A stretch of DNA of 64,000 bases from Pseudacidovorax sp. (GCF_017991995.1 NZ_JAGOPN010000006.1:1-64000), one strand, 5' to 3'. Positions 48,099 to 63,467 are shown, counted from the stretch's first letter. A program made the numbers and translations. The notes: generated by a model from the sequence alone, not told the origin.

Positions 48099-48796
48099 AC
48101 CAGGATATGTCCATCGTTTCCCTCATCCTGCAGGCGAGCATCGTCGTGCAGTTCGTGATGGCGCTGCTGGCCTGCGTGTCGGTGGCCAGCTGGGCCGCCA
48201 TCATCCGCAAGTTCTTCGCCCTGCGACGCATGCGTGCGCTCAACGACGAGTTCGAGCGCGAGTTCTGGTCGGGCTCCAGCCTGAACGAGCTCTACGCCGC
48301 TGCCGCGCAGAACGCCAAGCTGGCCGGCCCCATGGAGCGCATCTTCGCCTCCGGCATGCGCGAGTACCAGAAGCTGCGCGAGCGCCGGATCGGCGATGCC
48401 AGCACGCTGCTGGACGGCACCCGCCGCGCCATGCGCGCCAGCTTCCAGCGCGAGATGGACGCGGCCGAATCCAACCTGTCCTTCCTGGCCACCGTCGGCT
48501 CGGTCAGCCCCTACGTGGGCCTGTTCGGCACCGTGTGGGGCATCATGCATGCATTCACCGGCCTGTCGACCATGACGCAGGTGACGCTGTCCACCGTGGC
48601 CCCCGGCATCGCCGAGGCGCTGGTGGCGACGGCCATCGGCCTGTTCGCCGCCATCCCGGCGGTGGTCGGCTACAACCGCTTCGCCCGCGACATCGACAAG
48701 GTCGCGATCGCGCTGGAGACCTTCACCGAAGAGTTCTCCAACATCCTGCAGCGCAACCTGTCCACCGCGCCCGCCGCCACCGCGGCCGGTCACTGA
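48095..48796 (+). CDS. tolQ: Tol-Pal system inner-membrane protein TolQ
   Basis: TolQ (233 residues) forms the proton channel with TolR that energises TolA. Three membrane helices are visible (about residues 15-40, 130-155 and 170-195), with family segments TVGSVSPYVGLFGTVWGIMHAF and VAPGIAEALVATAIGLFAAIPAV. ATG 48095 overlaps ybgC; a second ATG at 48107 is also possible. Confidence 0.96.
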   Translation: MNQDMSIVSLILQASIVVQFVMALLACVSVASWAAIIRKFFALRRMRALNDEFEREFWSGSSLNELYAAAAQNAKLAGPMERIFASGMREYQKLRERRIGDASTLLDGTRRAMRASFQREMDAAESNLSFLATVGSVSPYVGLFGTVWGIMHAFTGLSTMTQVTLSTVAPGIAEALVATAIGLFAAIPAVVGYNRFARDIDKVAIALETFTEEFSNILQRNLSTAPAATAAGH

Positions 48797-48815
48797 ACCG
48801 CACGGAGAGCCAAGC

Positions 48816-49256
<441 letters not shown>

Positions 49257-49281
49257 GCGGCCCCGCGAGGACCCCGCCCCG

Positions 49282-50316
49282 ATGTCCCTGGCTTCCGAAC
49301 GCTCAGAGTTCAATCCCCCACCGCAGCGCGGCACGGTGCGCGCCGTGGTGCTGGCCCTGCTCGCCCACGCGCTGCTGATCGCAGCCCTTACCTGGGGCGT
49401 ACGCTGGAAGCGCGAAGGCGACGACGAGCCGGTCGAGGCCGAGATCTGGTCGTCTACCGTGCAGCAGGCACGGCAGAACGTGACGCCCACGCCACCGCCA
49501 CCGCCGCCCCCGGCTCCGGCACCCACACCCGCACCACCGCCGCCGCCCCCTCCCCCCCCGCCGCCGGCCCCGGCGGTCGCGCCCACGCCACCACCGCCCA
49601 AGGCGCCAGACATCGCCCTGGAGCGTGAGCGCAAGCAGCGCGAATTGCAGGCGCAGCGCGAGGAGGAAGAGCGCCAAGCCGAGAAGAAACGCCAGCAGGA
49701 CGCGCAGCGCAAGGCCGAGCAGGACCGCAAGGAACAGGAAGCCCGCAAGCGCGAGCAGGAAGAAGACCGCCGCCAGAAGGAACAGCAGCGCCTGGCCGAT
49801 CAGAAGAAGCAGGAGCAGGCCGAGAAGGCAGCCGCCGACAAGGCCGCTGCACAGAAGGCTGCCGCGGCCGAGAAAGCTGCGGCCGACAAGCGCGCGAAGG
49901 ACGCAGCCGCCGCACGCGCTGCCGCCCTGGAGAAGGAGCGGCAGGACAACATCCGGCGCATGCTGGGCCAGGCCAACGGCGGTGCCGATCAGTCCAGCGG
50001 GCCGCGTTCGGGCAAGGGCAATGGCAGCGGCGGTGTGTCCGCCGGCTACCTGGGCCGCGTGGCCGCGCTGATCAAGCGCAACGTGGTCTTCGACCCCAAC
50101 TCGGTGGCCGGCAACCCGGCGGTCGAAATCCAGATCCAGACTTCGCCGGACGGCACCATCGTCGGCACGCCGCGCGTCACCAAGTCCAGCGGCAACCCGT
50201 CCTGGGACGATGCCGCGGTGCGCGCCGTCCAGCGCGCAGAGGTCATGCCGCGCGACACGGATGGCCGGGTGCCCTCCCCGTTCCCGATCATCGTGATGCG
50301 CCCCAAGGACTTCTGA
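49282..50316 (+). CDS. tolA: Cell envelope integrity protein TolA
   Basis: TolA (344 residues) has an N-terminal membrane helix (AVVLALLAHALLIAALTWGV, about residues 17-36). A proline-rich tract of about 45 residues follows (roughly 70-112), then a long Lys/Glu/Ala/Gln helix (about 113-235) and a C-terminal TolA/TonB-type domain (YLGRVAALIKRNVVF to the end). It spans the periplasm and contacts TolB/Pal. An uninterrupted run of eight C (49552-49559) lies in the proline tract and could slip. tolB and pal are not downstream; a convergent gene follows instead. Confidence 0.95.
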   Translation: MSLASERSEFNPPPQRGTVRAVVLALLAHALLIAALTWGVRWKREGDDEPVEAEIWSSTVQQARQNVTPTPPPPPPPAPAPTPAPPPPPPPPPPPAPAVAPTPPPPKAPDIALERERKQRELQAQREEEERQAEKKRQQDAQRKAEQDRKEQEARKREQEEDRRQKEQQRLADQKKQEQAEKAAADKAAAQKAAAAEKAAADKRAKDAAAARAAALEKERQDNIRRMLGQANGGADQSSGPRSGKGNGSGGVSAGYLGRVAALIKRNVVFDPNSVAGNPAVEIQIQTSPDGTIVGTPRVTKSSGNPSWDDAAVRAVQRAEVMPRDTDGRVPSPFPIIVMRPKDF

Positions 50317-50321
50317 GTTCG

Positions 50322-50349
50322 CGCGCTCGCCCGTTCAGCGGCGAGCGCG
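50322..50349. terminator. Bidirectional GC hairpin between tolA and the J-domain gene
   Basis: CGCGCTCGCC (50322-50331) pairs with GGCGAGCGCG (50340-50349). There is no T-run on either side, and the hairpin overlaps the last codons of the minus-strand gene. It may help end both convergent transcripts, but this is weakly supported. Confidence 0.35.
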
Positions 50350-51473
50350 GCGCGACGACTTGGTCGTCGCCGCTTCCTCCCGCTCCCACACCCTTTCCTG
50401 CCGCAGCCATTCGCGTAGCGCGCCGGGCGCTTCCAGGGCTTGCAGCAGCTGCCGCAACCCCTTCTGCGCCGCGACGAGCGACTGCTTGCGCGCGCGCAGG
50501 TCCGCCTCGAAACGAGCGGCGGTGAGCGTGGGATGCGGCGGTAGCCCGAACGCTGCCGCCAGCCGCACCTGCTCGGCCCGCCATTGCGTTTGCAGATCGG
50601 TCAGTTGGCTTTCGAGCAGGCGGTTGTAGCGCGCGACGGCCTCATCGTTCATCTGGGCCAGGCGGCTGGATTCCGCACTCGCCAGCGCCTTCTGGATCTC
50701 CAGCAGTTCGAGCAGTTGGCCGGCCTCGTAGGCGCGGTTGGCGCGCTGCATGAGCCCCGTCTTGCGCTCGCGCTCGGCCGGGTTGGGCTCGCGATCGGGA
50801 TGCAGCTGGCTGGCCAGGCGGCGGTAGACCTCGCGCAGCGGTACGGCCGTGTCGCGCGCTTCAGCCAGGGCCACACGCTCCTTGGCCTGGCGCGTGCGGC
50901 GGGCCCGGTGCGCGGCGCGGGCGGCCTCGGCCTGCTCGGCGGCGGCACGGGCGTGGGCTTCGGCGCGGTCGGCGAGCGTGACGGGGTCGTCGTCGGGCGG
51001 GGTGCCGGCGTCTGCCGTTGCGCCAACCTCGTCGTCGGATGGGCGCGCGCGACGGTCGGGCTCCACATCATCTGACCAGCCTTCGGATGCCTCGGGCGCG
51101 TAGTAGGCCCGCAAGCGCTGCATCGCCGCGCGCCGCGTCGCGTCCTCGGTCTCTTCGAGTTCACCCGCCAGTTGCGCGATCAGTCCATGCAGCCGCATGC
51201 GCTCGGGATGCGACAGGCGCTCGCCGCCGGAGGCCAGCGCATCGAGCCGCTCGACCAATTCCGCCCTTAGCGCGTCGTAGGCCTCGTGCAATGGCGCCAC
51301 GTCGCGCGCGTACTGCACGCCCAAGCGCTCCGACAGCGCCTGCCACTCCGCCAGCCGCGCGCGGGCGGCCTCGATGTCGGCCAGCAGCTGCGCGAAGGCC
51401 GCACGCGGCGAGGCGTCCGACGCGGCCTCGGGTTTCGCCAGGTCCTGCCGACGTGCGACGTCTCCGCCCGCCA

Positions 51474-51474
<1 letters not shown>
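50335..51474 (-). CDS. Long-helical protein with a J-domain
   Basis: This 379-residue protein is mostly charged helix. Near residue 225 it contains a J-domain-like segment, VYRRLASQLHPDREPNPAERERKTGLMQRANRAYE, with the HPD tripeptide that stimulates Hsp70 ATPase. The regions before (about 30-80) and after (290-370) are predicted coiled coils. It should be a DnaK co-chaperone of narrow distribution, but the client is unknown. The ATG overlaps the pip stop (TGATG). Confidence 0.75.
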
Positions 51475-56041
<4,567 letters not shown>

Positions 56042-56151
56042 TCGCGCGATTGTAAAAAGCCCCCCGGCCCGCAAGGTCGACAGTGATCGGGCCGGCCTTG
56101 AACTGCGTAATGCCAGAAAACCCGCTCCCCGCGAACCGTGCTGCACTTCCC

Positions 56152-56319
56152 ATGACCGAGCCCCGAGGTTTCAAGGGCAACAAGGCCGCCCTGCCCGCCA
56201 AGCCCTGCGCCGTCTGCGGCCGGCCGATGACGTGGCGCAAGGCCTGGGCCCGCAACTGGGACGAGGTGCGCTACTGCTCCGAGGCCTGCCGGCGTCGCCG
56301 TGCGGAGGCGCCGCGGTGA
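56152..56319 (+). CDS. DUF2256 small zinc-ribbon-like protein
   Basis: This 55-residue protein matches DUF2256: FKGNKAALPAKPCAVCGRPMTWRKAWARNWDEVRYCSEACRRRR, with CxxC and CxxxC pairs likely to bind a metal. The family is often adjacent to photolyase/cryptochrome genes, as here, where the photolyase start overlaps its stop (GTGA). Earlier in-frame ATGs at 56083 and 56110 exist, but conservation begins after 56152. The role is unknown. Confidence 0.85.
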   Translation: MTEPRGFKGNKAALPAKPCAVCGRPMTWRKAWARNWDEVRYCSEACRRRRAEAPR

Positions 56320-57863
56320 CGCTGCGCCACCTGGTGCTGGTACTGGGCGACCAGCTCGACCTGGCGGCCAGCGGCTTCGATGGCTTCGATCCGGCGCAGG
56401 ACGCCGTCTGGATGGCCGAGGTGGACGACGAGGCCAGCCATGTCTGGTCCATCCAGCCGCGCATTGCCATCTTCCTGGCCGCCATGCGGCATTTCGCCCA
56501 TGCGCTGGTCGAAGCCGGCCGTACGGTGCACTACACCCGCCTCGACGGGAAAGGCAATCGCGGCAGCATGGCGGCCGAGCTCGAACTGGCCATCCGCACG
56601 CACCGGCCGCAAGGGCTGGTGATGACTGCACCGGGCGAGCACCGGGTGCTCAAGGCGCTCCAGGCGGTGGCTGCCGCCGAAGGCGTGCCGCTGGAAATCC
56701 GCGAAGACCGGCATTTCTTCTGCACCGTCCGCGAATTCGCCGCCCATGCACGGGGCCGACGGCAATTGCGCATGGAGTTCTTCTACCGCGAGCAACGCCG
56801 CCGCCACGACGTGCTGATGGATGGCGACGAGCCCGTCGGCGGCCAGTGGAACTACGACGCAGAGAACCGCGCCTCATTCGGCAAGACCGGTCCGGGCTTG
56901 GTGCCGGCGGCGCCGGCCTTCGGACCTGACCCGCTCACCCAGGGCGTGCTCGACCTGGTGGCCGAGCGCTTCGCCGACCGGCCCGGAAAGCTTGCGAACT
57001 TCGCCTGGCCAGTCACCCGGGCGCAGGCCCGGGAAGCCCTGGACGACTTCGTCCGCCACCGCCTGGCCGATTTCGGCCACTGGCAGGACGCCATGTGGCC
57101 GGGCGAGCCGTGGCTCTGGCATTCGCGCCTGTCGGCTGCGATGAACCTCAAGCTGCTCCATCCGCGAGAAGTGGTCGAGGCCGTCGAGAAGGCGTACCGC
57201 GCAGGCCATGTGCCGCTGGCCAGCGCCGAGGGCTTCATCCGCCAGATCCTGGGCTGGCGCGAGTACGTGCGCGGCATCTACTGGACGCGCATGCCGCGCT
57301 ACTTGGAACTCAACGCGCTCGGCGCCAGGGAGCCATTGCCCGGCTTCTACTGGACCGGTGACACGCCCATGGCCTGCCTGGCCGACGCCATTGGGCAGAC
57401 GCTGGAACACGGCTATGCGCACCACATCCAGCGCCTCATGGTCACCGGCCTCTATGCGCTGCTGCTGGGCGTGGAGCCGCAGCAGGTCCACGCCTGGTAC
57501 CTCGCGGTCTATGTCGATGCGGTGGAATGGGTGGAACTGCCCAACACGCTGGGCATGAGCCAGTTCGGCGACGGCGGCCTGATGGGCAGCAAGCCCTACG
57601 TGGCCACCGGCCGCTACATCGAACGCATGAGCGCCGGCAGCCTGTGCGGCCGCTGCCGCTTCAAGCCCGCCGAGCGGCTGGGCGACGAGGCCTGCCCCTT
57701 CACCACGCTGTACTGGGACTTCCTGGCCCGCCACGAGGAGCGCCTGGCGTCCAATCCGCGCATGACCGTGCAATTGCGCAACCTGCAGCGCCTGGATGCG
57801 GATGAACGCCGGCGCATCGCCGAACGTTCGGCCGCCATCCGGCGCGGCGAGGTCGGCGCATGA
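56316..57863 (+). CDS. Iron-sulfur (6-4) photolyase/cryptochrome, PhrB-type
   Basis: This 515-residue flavoprotein belongs to the FeS-BCP group. Cys354, Cys444, Cys447 and Cys460 reproduce the 4Fe-4S ligand spacing of Agrobacterium PhrB (CxxC then 12 residues then C, with a distant first Cys). FAD-domain segments WHSRLSAAMNLKLLHP, FIRQILGWREYVRGIYW and GYAHHIQRLMVTG are typical. These enzymes repair (6-4) photoproducts with light and bind lumazine or FAD. GTG 56316 overlaps the DUF2256 stop; LRHLVLVLGDQL is the usual N-terminus. The riboflavin genes in the window supply its lumazine and flavin. Confidence 0.92.
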   Translation: MTLRHLVLVLGDQLDLAASGFDGFDPAQDAVWMAEVDDEASHVWSIQPRIAIFLAAMRHFAHALVEAGRTVHYTRLDGKGNRGSMAAELELAIRTHRPQGLVMTAPGEHRVLKALQAVAAAEGVPLEIREDRHFFCTVREFAAHARGRRQLRMEFFYREQRRRHDVLMDGDEPVGGQWNYDAENRASFGKTGPGLVPAAPAFGPDPLTQGVLDLVAERFADRPGKLANFAWPVTRAQAREALDDFVRHRLADFGHWQDAMWPGEPWLWHSRLSAAMNLKLLHPREVVEAVEKAYRAGHVPLASAEGFIRQILGWREYVRGIYWTRMPRYLELNALGAREPLPGFYWTGDTPMACLADAIGQTLEHGYAHHIQRLMVTGLYALLLGVEPQQVHAWYLAVYVDAVEWVELPNTLGMSQFGDGGLMGSKPYVATGRYIERMSAGSLCGRCRFKPAERLGDEACPFTTLYWDFLARHEERLASNPRMTVQLRNLQRLDADERRRIAERSAAIRRGEVGA

Positions 57864-58861
57864 TGCACACCCCCTCACCGCCCATGCCCACCGTGCTCCC
57901 ACGAAGGCCGCCCGCCATGTCCCAGACCCTGCTCGTCACCGGCGCCACCGGCTTCGTGGGCCGCCATCTCGTCCGCCGGCTGCTGGCGGACGGCCATGCG
58001 GTCATCGCGCTCTCCCGCGATCCCGCGCGCGCCGGCCGGACCCTGGGGCCGCAGGTGCGGGTGGTCGGCCAGTTGTCCGACATCGCGGCCGACACCCCCA
58101 TCGACGCCTGCATCCACCTGGCCGGCGCGCGGGTCATCGGCCCGCCCTGGACCCAGTCCCGGCGCGAGGAACTGATGCGCAGCCGGGCCGCGCCAGCCTC
58201 CCAGTTGCTGGCACTGATGCACCGGCTGGCGCGCCCGCCCCGCGCCCTGCTGGTGGCGTCGGCCATCGGCTGGTATGGCAAGGTGCAGACAGGCGCCGAC
58301 CTGCCTTGCGACGAAAGCGCACCGCCGCAGCCCGGACAGTTCCAGTCCGACCTGTGCGCCGCCATCGAACGCGATGCGCAGCTCGCCGAGGCGCTGGGCG
58401 TGCGTGTGGTGCGTCTGCGCTTCGGCGTGGTGCTGGGCACCGACGGCGGCGCCTATCCGCCACAGGCCCTGGCGGCACGCCTGGGCCTGGGCGCGGTGCT
58501 GGGCGACGGCCGGCAGCCCTCGCCCTGGGTGCATGTGGACGATGTGGTGGGCCTGGCCTGCTTCGCCCTGGCACAAGAGACGATGGCCGGGCCGGTCAAT
58601 GTCGTGGCGCCGCCGACGCCCACGCAGTCCGAATTCGTCCATGCGCTGGCGGCGTCCTACGGGCGGAAGGTGCGCCTGCGCGTTCCGGGGGTGGCCGTGC
58701 GCCTCGCCATGGGCGAGATGTCCGACCTGCTGCTGGCCGGCCGGAATGTGGTGCCTGCCGTGGCACAGCAGGCCGGCTATGCCTTTATCCATCCTTCGCT
58801 GGAGGCGGCCCTGGCCGCCTTGGCGGCCGAGTCGCGGCGCGCCTTGGCCGGCGCCCGCTGA
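57860..58861 (+). CDS. TIGR01777-family SDR epimerase-like protein
   Basis: The protein is an NAD(P)-binding short-chain dehydrogenase relative (YfcH-like). It has LVTGATGFVGRHLVRRLL near the N-terminus, ASAIGWYG and WVHVDDVVGLACFAL. Family substrates are unknown. From ATG 57860, which overlaps the photolyase stop, it has 333 residues with a short N-terminal extension; ATG 57917 (MSQTLLVTGATG) gives 314 and the usual family start. Co-location with photolyase genes is seen in other bacteria. Confidence 0.88.
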   Translation: MMHTPSPPMPTVLPRRPPAMSQTLLVTGATGFVGRHLVRRLLADGHAVIALSRDPARAGRTLGPQVRVVGQLSDIAADTPIDACIHLAGARVIGPPWTQSRREELMRSRAAPASQLLALMHRLARPPRALLVASAIGWYGKVQTGADLPCDESAPPQPGQFQSDLCAAIERDAQLAEALGVRVVRLRFGVVLGTDGGAYPPQALAARLGLGAVLGDGRQPSPWVHVDDVVGLACFALAQETMAGPVNVVAPPTPTQSEFVHALAASYGRKVRLRVPGVAVRLAMGEMSDLLLAGRNVVPAVAQQAGYAFIHPSLEAALAALAAESRRALAGAR

Positions 58862-58871
58862 CGCCGGACGC

Positions 58872-60374
58872 TCACCAATAGCCCAGCACCTTCCACCACA
58901 GAAGCCCCACGGTCGCGAAGACCGCCAGTTCCACCACCGCCATCACCAGCCCCACGAACCACCAGCGGCCCATGCCCACGTAGCCGCTGCCAAAGACGAT
59001 CGGCGAAGTACCGGTGGCGTAGTGGGTCAGGGTCATCATGATGCAGGAGGCCGCCGCCATCATGAGCAGGAAGGGCACGAGGTAGGCGCCAGGCACCAGG
59101 TGCGCGCCCACGCTCAGGAAGGCCAGCAGCATGGCACTGATGTGCGCCGTCGTGCTGGCAAAAAGGTAGTGCGAGAACAGGAAGACCAGCACCAGCACCG
59201 CCGCCGCGGGCAGCCAGCCCATGCCGCTGGACTCGATGCCACTGCGCAGGCCCGCCGAGAACCAGCCGATCACGCCGGCCTTGTTGAGCTCGCCCGCCAG
59301 CATCACCAGGGCGCCGAACCACACCAGCGTGTCCCAGGCGCTCTTCTCGGTCAGCACATCCTCCCAGTCCAGCGTGCCGGTGATCAGCAGCATGAACAGG
59401 CCGAGCAACGCCACCACCGTTGCATCCAGGCTGAAGGCCTTGCCCAGCAGCAGGGCCGGCACGTCGGCCCACAGCACCAGCAGCAGCGCGAAGGTGCCCA
59501 GCATGACCCACTCACGGCCCTGTAGCGGGCCCATGCGGGCCAGTTCGGCGCGCGCGAAGGTCACGGCATCGGGCGTGCGCGTCACCTCGGGCCGGGCCAG
59601 CACGTAGATCACCAGGGGCATCAGCGCCATGCATACCAGGCCGGGCAACAGCATGGCCAGCGCCCAGGTGCCCCAGCTCAGGTGGAAGGACTGGTTCGTC
59701 ACCTTCGCCACGTAGTCGACCACCAGCGGATTGGGCGCCGTGGCCGTGACGAACATGGCCGAACTGATGGGGTTGGCGTGGTAGTTGACCAGCGCCAGGT
59801 AGGTGCCGACCTTGCCCTGCGTCTTCTGCTCCGGATCGGAGCCGAAGGCATGGGCGATGGACTTCATGATCGGGTGCACGATGCCGCCGCCCCGGGCGGT
59901 GTTGCTGGGCGTGAACGGCGCCAGGATCAGCTCACAGGCCGCCAGGCCGTAGCCGATGCCCAGGGTGCGCCGCCCGAGCAGCGAGATGAACCAGAAGCCG
60001 ATGCGCGCGCCCAGCCCGGTCTTCTTGAGGCCGCGCGAGATCATCACCGAGACCACGATCAGCCAGATCAGCGGATTGCCGAAGCTGGCCAGCGCGTCGG
60101 TGATCGCCCCCTTGGACGAAGTGGCGGTGACCTGCGACAGCGCCACCACCATGATGGCCATCATCGCCATCACGCCGATGGGCATGACCTTGAGGATGAT
60201 CGCCACGATGGTGGTCAGGAAGATGGCCACGAGTGCCCAGGCCTTGGGCGTGAGGCCGTCGGGCGTAGGCACGAGCAGAAGGCCGATCAGCACGGCGGTG
60301 GCGATGGTGGCCGGCACGATGCGGAAGGGCACCGCGCGGCGAAAGTGGTCGAGCATCCTGGAAATCATGGCCAT
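58872..60374 (-). CDS. DASS-family anion (dicarboxylate) transporter
   Basis: This 500-residue membrane protein has about 12-14 helices and belongs to the divalent anion:Na+ symporter (DASS/SLC13) family, nearest to the CitT/2-oxoglutarate-malate translocator branch. The paired motifs [18 protein letters not shown] and [17 protein letters not shown] hold the SNT/TGT-type substrate-binding loops. The likely substrates are C4- or C5-dicarboxylates or citrate; the sequence alone does not decide. An FNR-type dyad lies 53 bp upstream of its start. Confidence 0.88.
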   Translation of the reverse strand: MAMISRMLDHFRRAVPFRIVPATIATAVLIGLLLVPTPDGLTPKAWALVAIFLTTIVAIILKVMPIGVMAMMAIMVVALSQVTATSSKGAITDALASFGNPLIWLIVVSVMISRGLKKTGLGARIGFWFISLLGRRTLGIGYGLAACELILAPFTPSNTARGGGIVHPIMKSIAHAFGSDPEQKTQGKVGTYLALVNYHANPISSAMFVTATAPNPLVVDYVAKVTNQSFHLSWGTWALAMLLPGLVCMALMPLVIYVLARPEVTRTPDAVTFARAELARMGPLQGREWVMLGTFALLLVLWADVPALLLGKAFSLDATVVALLGLFMLLITGTLDWEDVLTEKSAWDTLVWFGALVMLAGELNKAGVIGWFSAGLRSGIESSGMGWLPAAAVLVLVFLFSHYLFASTTAHISAMLLAFLSVGAHLVPGAYLVPFLLMMAAASCIMMTLTHYATGTSPIVFGSGYVGMGRWWFVGLVMAVVELAVFATVGLLWWKVLGYW

Positions 60375-60426
60375 GGCCGGGTCGTCGGGAACGTGCCCAT
60401 CGTGCAGGCGCGCTGCCCGGGGAGCC

Positions 60427-60440
60427 TTGACTCATGTCAA
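60427..60440. promoter_or_regulatory. FNR/Dnr-type dyad between DASS gene and trhO
   Basis: TTGAC-TCAT-GTCAA is a perfect 5-bp inverted repeat with a 4-bp spacer, close to the FNR consensus TTGAT-N4-ATCAA. It is centred about 60 bp upstream of the DASS start and about 60 bp upstream of trhO. It could bind an FNR/CRP-family regulator and give oxygen- or NO-dependent control. Confidence 0.5.
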
Positions 60441-60479
60441 CCGAAGCCGGATGTGCCCGATCACGCGCGGACGCCTTCC

Positions 60480-60485
60480 TACAAT
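60480..60485 (+). promoter_or_regulatory. -10 element giving a leaderless trhO mRNA
   Basis: TACAAT ends 7 bp before the GTG start of trhO and no Shine-Dalgarno sequence fits between, so the transcript may begin at or next to the start codon. No -35 hexamer is seen. Confidence 0.45.
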
Positions 60486-60492
60486 CCGCGCC

Positions 60493-61284
60493 GTGTCCGA
60501 ATCCGTGCTCAACATCTCCGCCTATCTCTTCGTGCCCATCGACGACCGCGACACGCTGCGGCCGCACCTGCTGGAGCGCTGCAAAGCGCTCAGCTTGATG
60601 GGCACCATCCTGCTGGCCGAGGAAGGCATCAACCTTTTCCTGGCAGGCGCGCCCGAGGCAGTGCGCGGCTTCGTGGCCGAGCTGCGTGCCGATCCGCGCT
60701 TCGCGCCGCTGGCGCCCAAGGAAAGCTGGTCCGCCCACCAGCCCTTCCGCCGCATGCTGGTCAAGAACAAGCGCGAGATCATCCGCATGGACCATCCGGC
60801 CATCCGCCCTTCCGCCGGCCGTGCGCCGGCAGTGGATGCGCCGACGCTGCGCCGCTGGCTGGACCAGGGGCACGACGACGCCGGCCAACCTGTGGTGATG
60901 CTGGACACCCGCAATGCCTTCGAGGTGGACTACGGCACCTTCGAGGACGCCATCGACTGGCGCATCGGCAAGTTCAGCGAGTTTCCGGCGGCGGTGCAGG
61001 CGCACCGCGACCAGTTGGAGGGCAAGACGGTGGTGAGCTTCTGCACCGGCGGCATCCGCTGCGAGAAGGCCGCCATCTACATGCACGAGCTGGGGCTGAC
61101 GAATGTGCTGCAGCTCGAAGGCGGCATCCTCAAGTATTTCGAGGAAGTGGGCGGCGCCCACTACCGCGGCGACTGCTTCGTCTTCGATGGCCGCGAGGCC
61201 CTGGCGCCGGACCTGAGCGCGCGCTCGTCGCATGCGAGCGCACGGGCCTTCGAGGACCCGGATCTGCCGATCAAGCAGGGTTGA
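60493..61284 (+). CDS. trhO: tRNA uridine(34) hydroxylase, rhodanese family
   Basis: TrhO (263 residues) introduces the 5-hydroxyl of uridine 34 in tRNAs. An N-terminal domain ([27 protein letters not shown]) is followed by a rhodanese domain with [20 protein letters not shown] and the active-site loop [14 protein letters not shown] chose GTG 60493; the next in-frame Met is inside the conserved N-terminal domain. It is divergent from the DASS gene. Confidence 0.92.
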   Translation: MSESVLNISAYLFVPIDDRDTLRPHLLERCKALSLMGTILLAEEGINLFLAGAPEAVRGFVAELRADPRFAPLAPKESWSAHQPFRRMLVKNKREIIRMDHPAIRPSAGRAPAVDAPTLRRWLDQGHDDAGQPVVMLDTRNAFEVDYGTFEDAIDWRIGKFSEFPAAVQAHRDQLEGKTVVSFCTGGIRCEKAAIYMHELGLTNVLQLEGGILKYFEEVGGAHYRGDCFVFDGREALAPDLSARSSHASARAFEDPDLPIKQG

Positions 61285-61336
61285 GGGCGCCGAAGTCGGG
61301 CGGCACCGCTGCCCGTGGCCAAACCTGCCCGCCTGC

Positions 61337-62284
<948 letters not shown>

Positions 62285-62327
62285 GGCGGCTCTCCGGTTC
62301 GGTTGGCGTGGATGGGATGCAGAGGGA

Positions 62328-62879
62328 TCAGGCCAGCAGCTTCAGCGCGCCTTGCAGGCGCTCGCCGAAGGCGCGGGCCGTCTGCAGGTCGCCGGCCGGG
62401 ATCTCGGCCGGGCTCGCGTCTGCGGGCGAGGTGGTCATCAGGCCACCGAAGCCACCGACGTAGTTGAGCGAGTCGCGGCTGGATTCCTTCTTGTTGCTCG
62501 GCACGATGCCCAGGCCAGCCCACAGGCCGCCGTGCTGCATCGCCAACTGCCAGAAGTACGCGATGGTGGCGAACTTGTCGCCGTTCATGGTGGCGCTGTT
62601 GGTGAAGCCGGCGAAGAGCTTGTCCTTCCAGCCCTGGACGAACCAGACCTTGGACGAGGCGTCGGCGAACTTCTTGAACTGCCAGCTGGGGGCGCCCATG
62701 TAGGTCGGCGCGCCGAAGACGATCAGCTTGGCCGCAGCCAGCGTTTCCCAGCCGCCTTCGGGCAGGTTGCCATCCGCGTCGATGGCGATCACGGCGGCGT
62801 TGGCGCCTTCTGCGACGGCCTGCGCGACGCGCTGGGTGTGGCCGTAGCCGGAGTGGTAGACGATGGCGATGTCGGTCAT
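62328..62879 (-). CDS. Flavodoxin-like NAD(P)H:quinone oxidoreductase
   Basis: This 183-residue protein has a flavodoxin fold: the FMN phosphate loop VYHSGYGHTQRVAQAVAEG (residues 7-25), FGAPTYMGAPSWQFKKF and AGFTNSATMNGDK. It resembles WrbA-type quinone reductases and NADPH-dependent FMN reductases. With pirins and DoxX around it, a role in quinone or electrophile stress is plausible but inferred. The start has GGA upstream. Confidence 0.85.
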   Translation of the reverse strand: MTDIAIVYHSGYGHTQRVAQAVAEGANAAVIAIDADGNLPEGGWETLAAAKLIVFGAPTYMGAPSWQFKKFADASSKVWFVQGWKDKLFAGFTNSATMNGDKFATIAYFWQLAMQHGGLWAGLGIVPSNKKESSRDSLNYVGGFGGLMTTSPADASPAEIPAGDLQTARAFGERLQGALKLLA

Positions 62880-62899
62880 GGGAGTTCCAGGTTCAGAAA

Positions 62900-62941
62900 A
62901 AAAATGGAAAAAGATGGGCCATGGCGCCAGCGCCGCGGCCC
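62900..62941 (-). terminator. Intrinsic terminator after doxX
   Basis: GGGCC (62916-62920) pairs with GGCCC (62937-62941), and inside it GGCGCC/GGCGCC-type arms (62923-62934) pair, forming a long stem. On the minus strand it is followed by ATCTTTTTCC. It separates doxX from the flavodoxin-like gene. Confidence 0.8.
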
Positions 62942-62948
62942 GCGGGCA

Positions 62949-63371
62949 TCACTTCTTGTCGATGCTGAAACGGCCGGGGCCGAAGGCAAAGAAGGCCAGG
63001 AAGCCGCCGGCAATGGCGAAGTTCTTGAAGAAGTTGGTCTTCTGGGCCATCACCATTTCGGGGGGCACATTCCAGAAGGCATGGCCCAGGAAGGCGGTGG
63101 CGACGGTGAACACGGCCAGGATGATGGCCATCAGGCGCGTCTTGAAGCCGACCAGGAAGAGCAGACAGACCAGCAGTTCGACCACCACGGCGATCACCGC
63201 CGCCACCTCGGGCATGGGCACGCCGATCTTGCCGAAATAGCCGACGGTGCCGGCAAAGCCGGTGAGCTTGCTCCAGCCCGCCGGCAGGAACAGCAGCGCG
63301 ATGAGCACGCGGCCGACCAGGGCTGCGGCGTCCTGGGTCGGGGTGGTGTTGGAGGTCTGGGTGATGGCCAT
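62949..63371 (-). CDS. DoxX family membrane protein
   Basis: This 140-residue protein has four hydrophobic helices with the DoxX pattern LVGRVLIALLFLPAGWSKLTGF near residue 17 and the C-terminal NFAIAGGFLAFFAFGPGRFSID. DoxX-type proteins are small quinone-linked membrane proteins associated with thiosulfate or redox metabolism; the role here is unknown. AAGGAG precedes ATG 63371. It is followed by its own terminator. Confidence 0.9.
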   Translation of the reverse strand: MAITQTSNTTPTQDAAALVGRVLIALLFLPAGWSKLTGFAGTVGYFGKIGVPMPEVAAVIAVVVELLVCLLFLVGFKTRLMAIILAVFTVATAFLGHAFWNVPPEMVMAQKTNFFKNFAIAGGFLAFFAFGPGRFSIDKK

Positions 63372-63467
63372 GGAAGTAGCTCCTTGCGTTGAAAAAATCG
63401 GTTTGGACAGATTGGAAGCAGTGAAAGATGCCGCCGCATGACGGACGGCACCGCGAAGGGAATCGAT

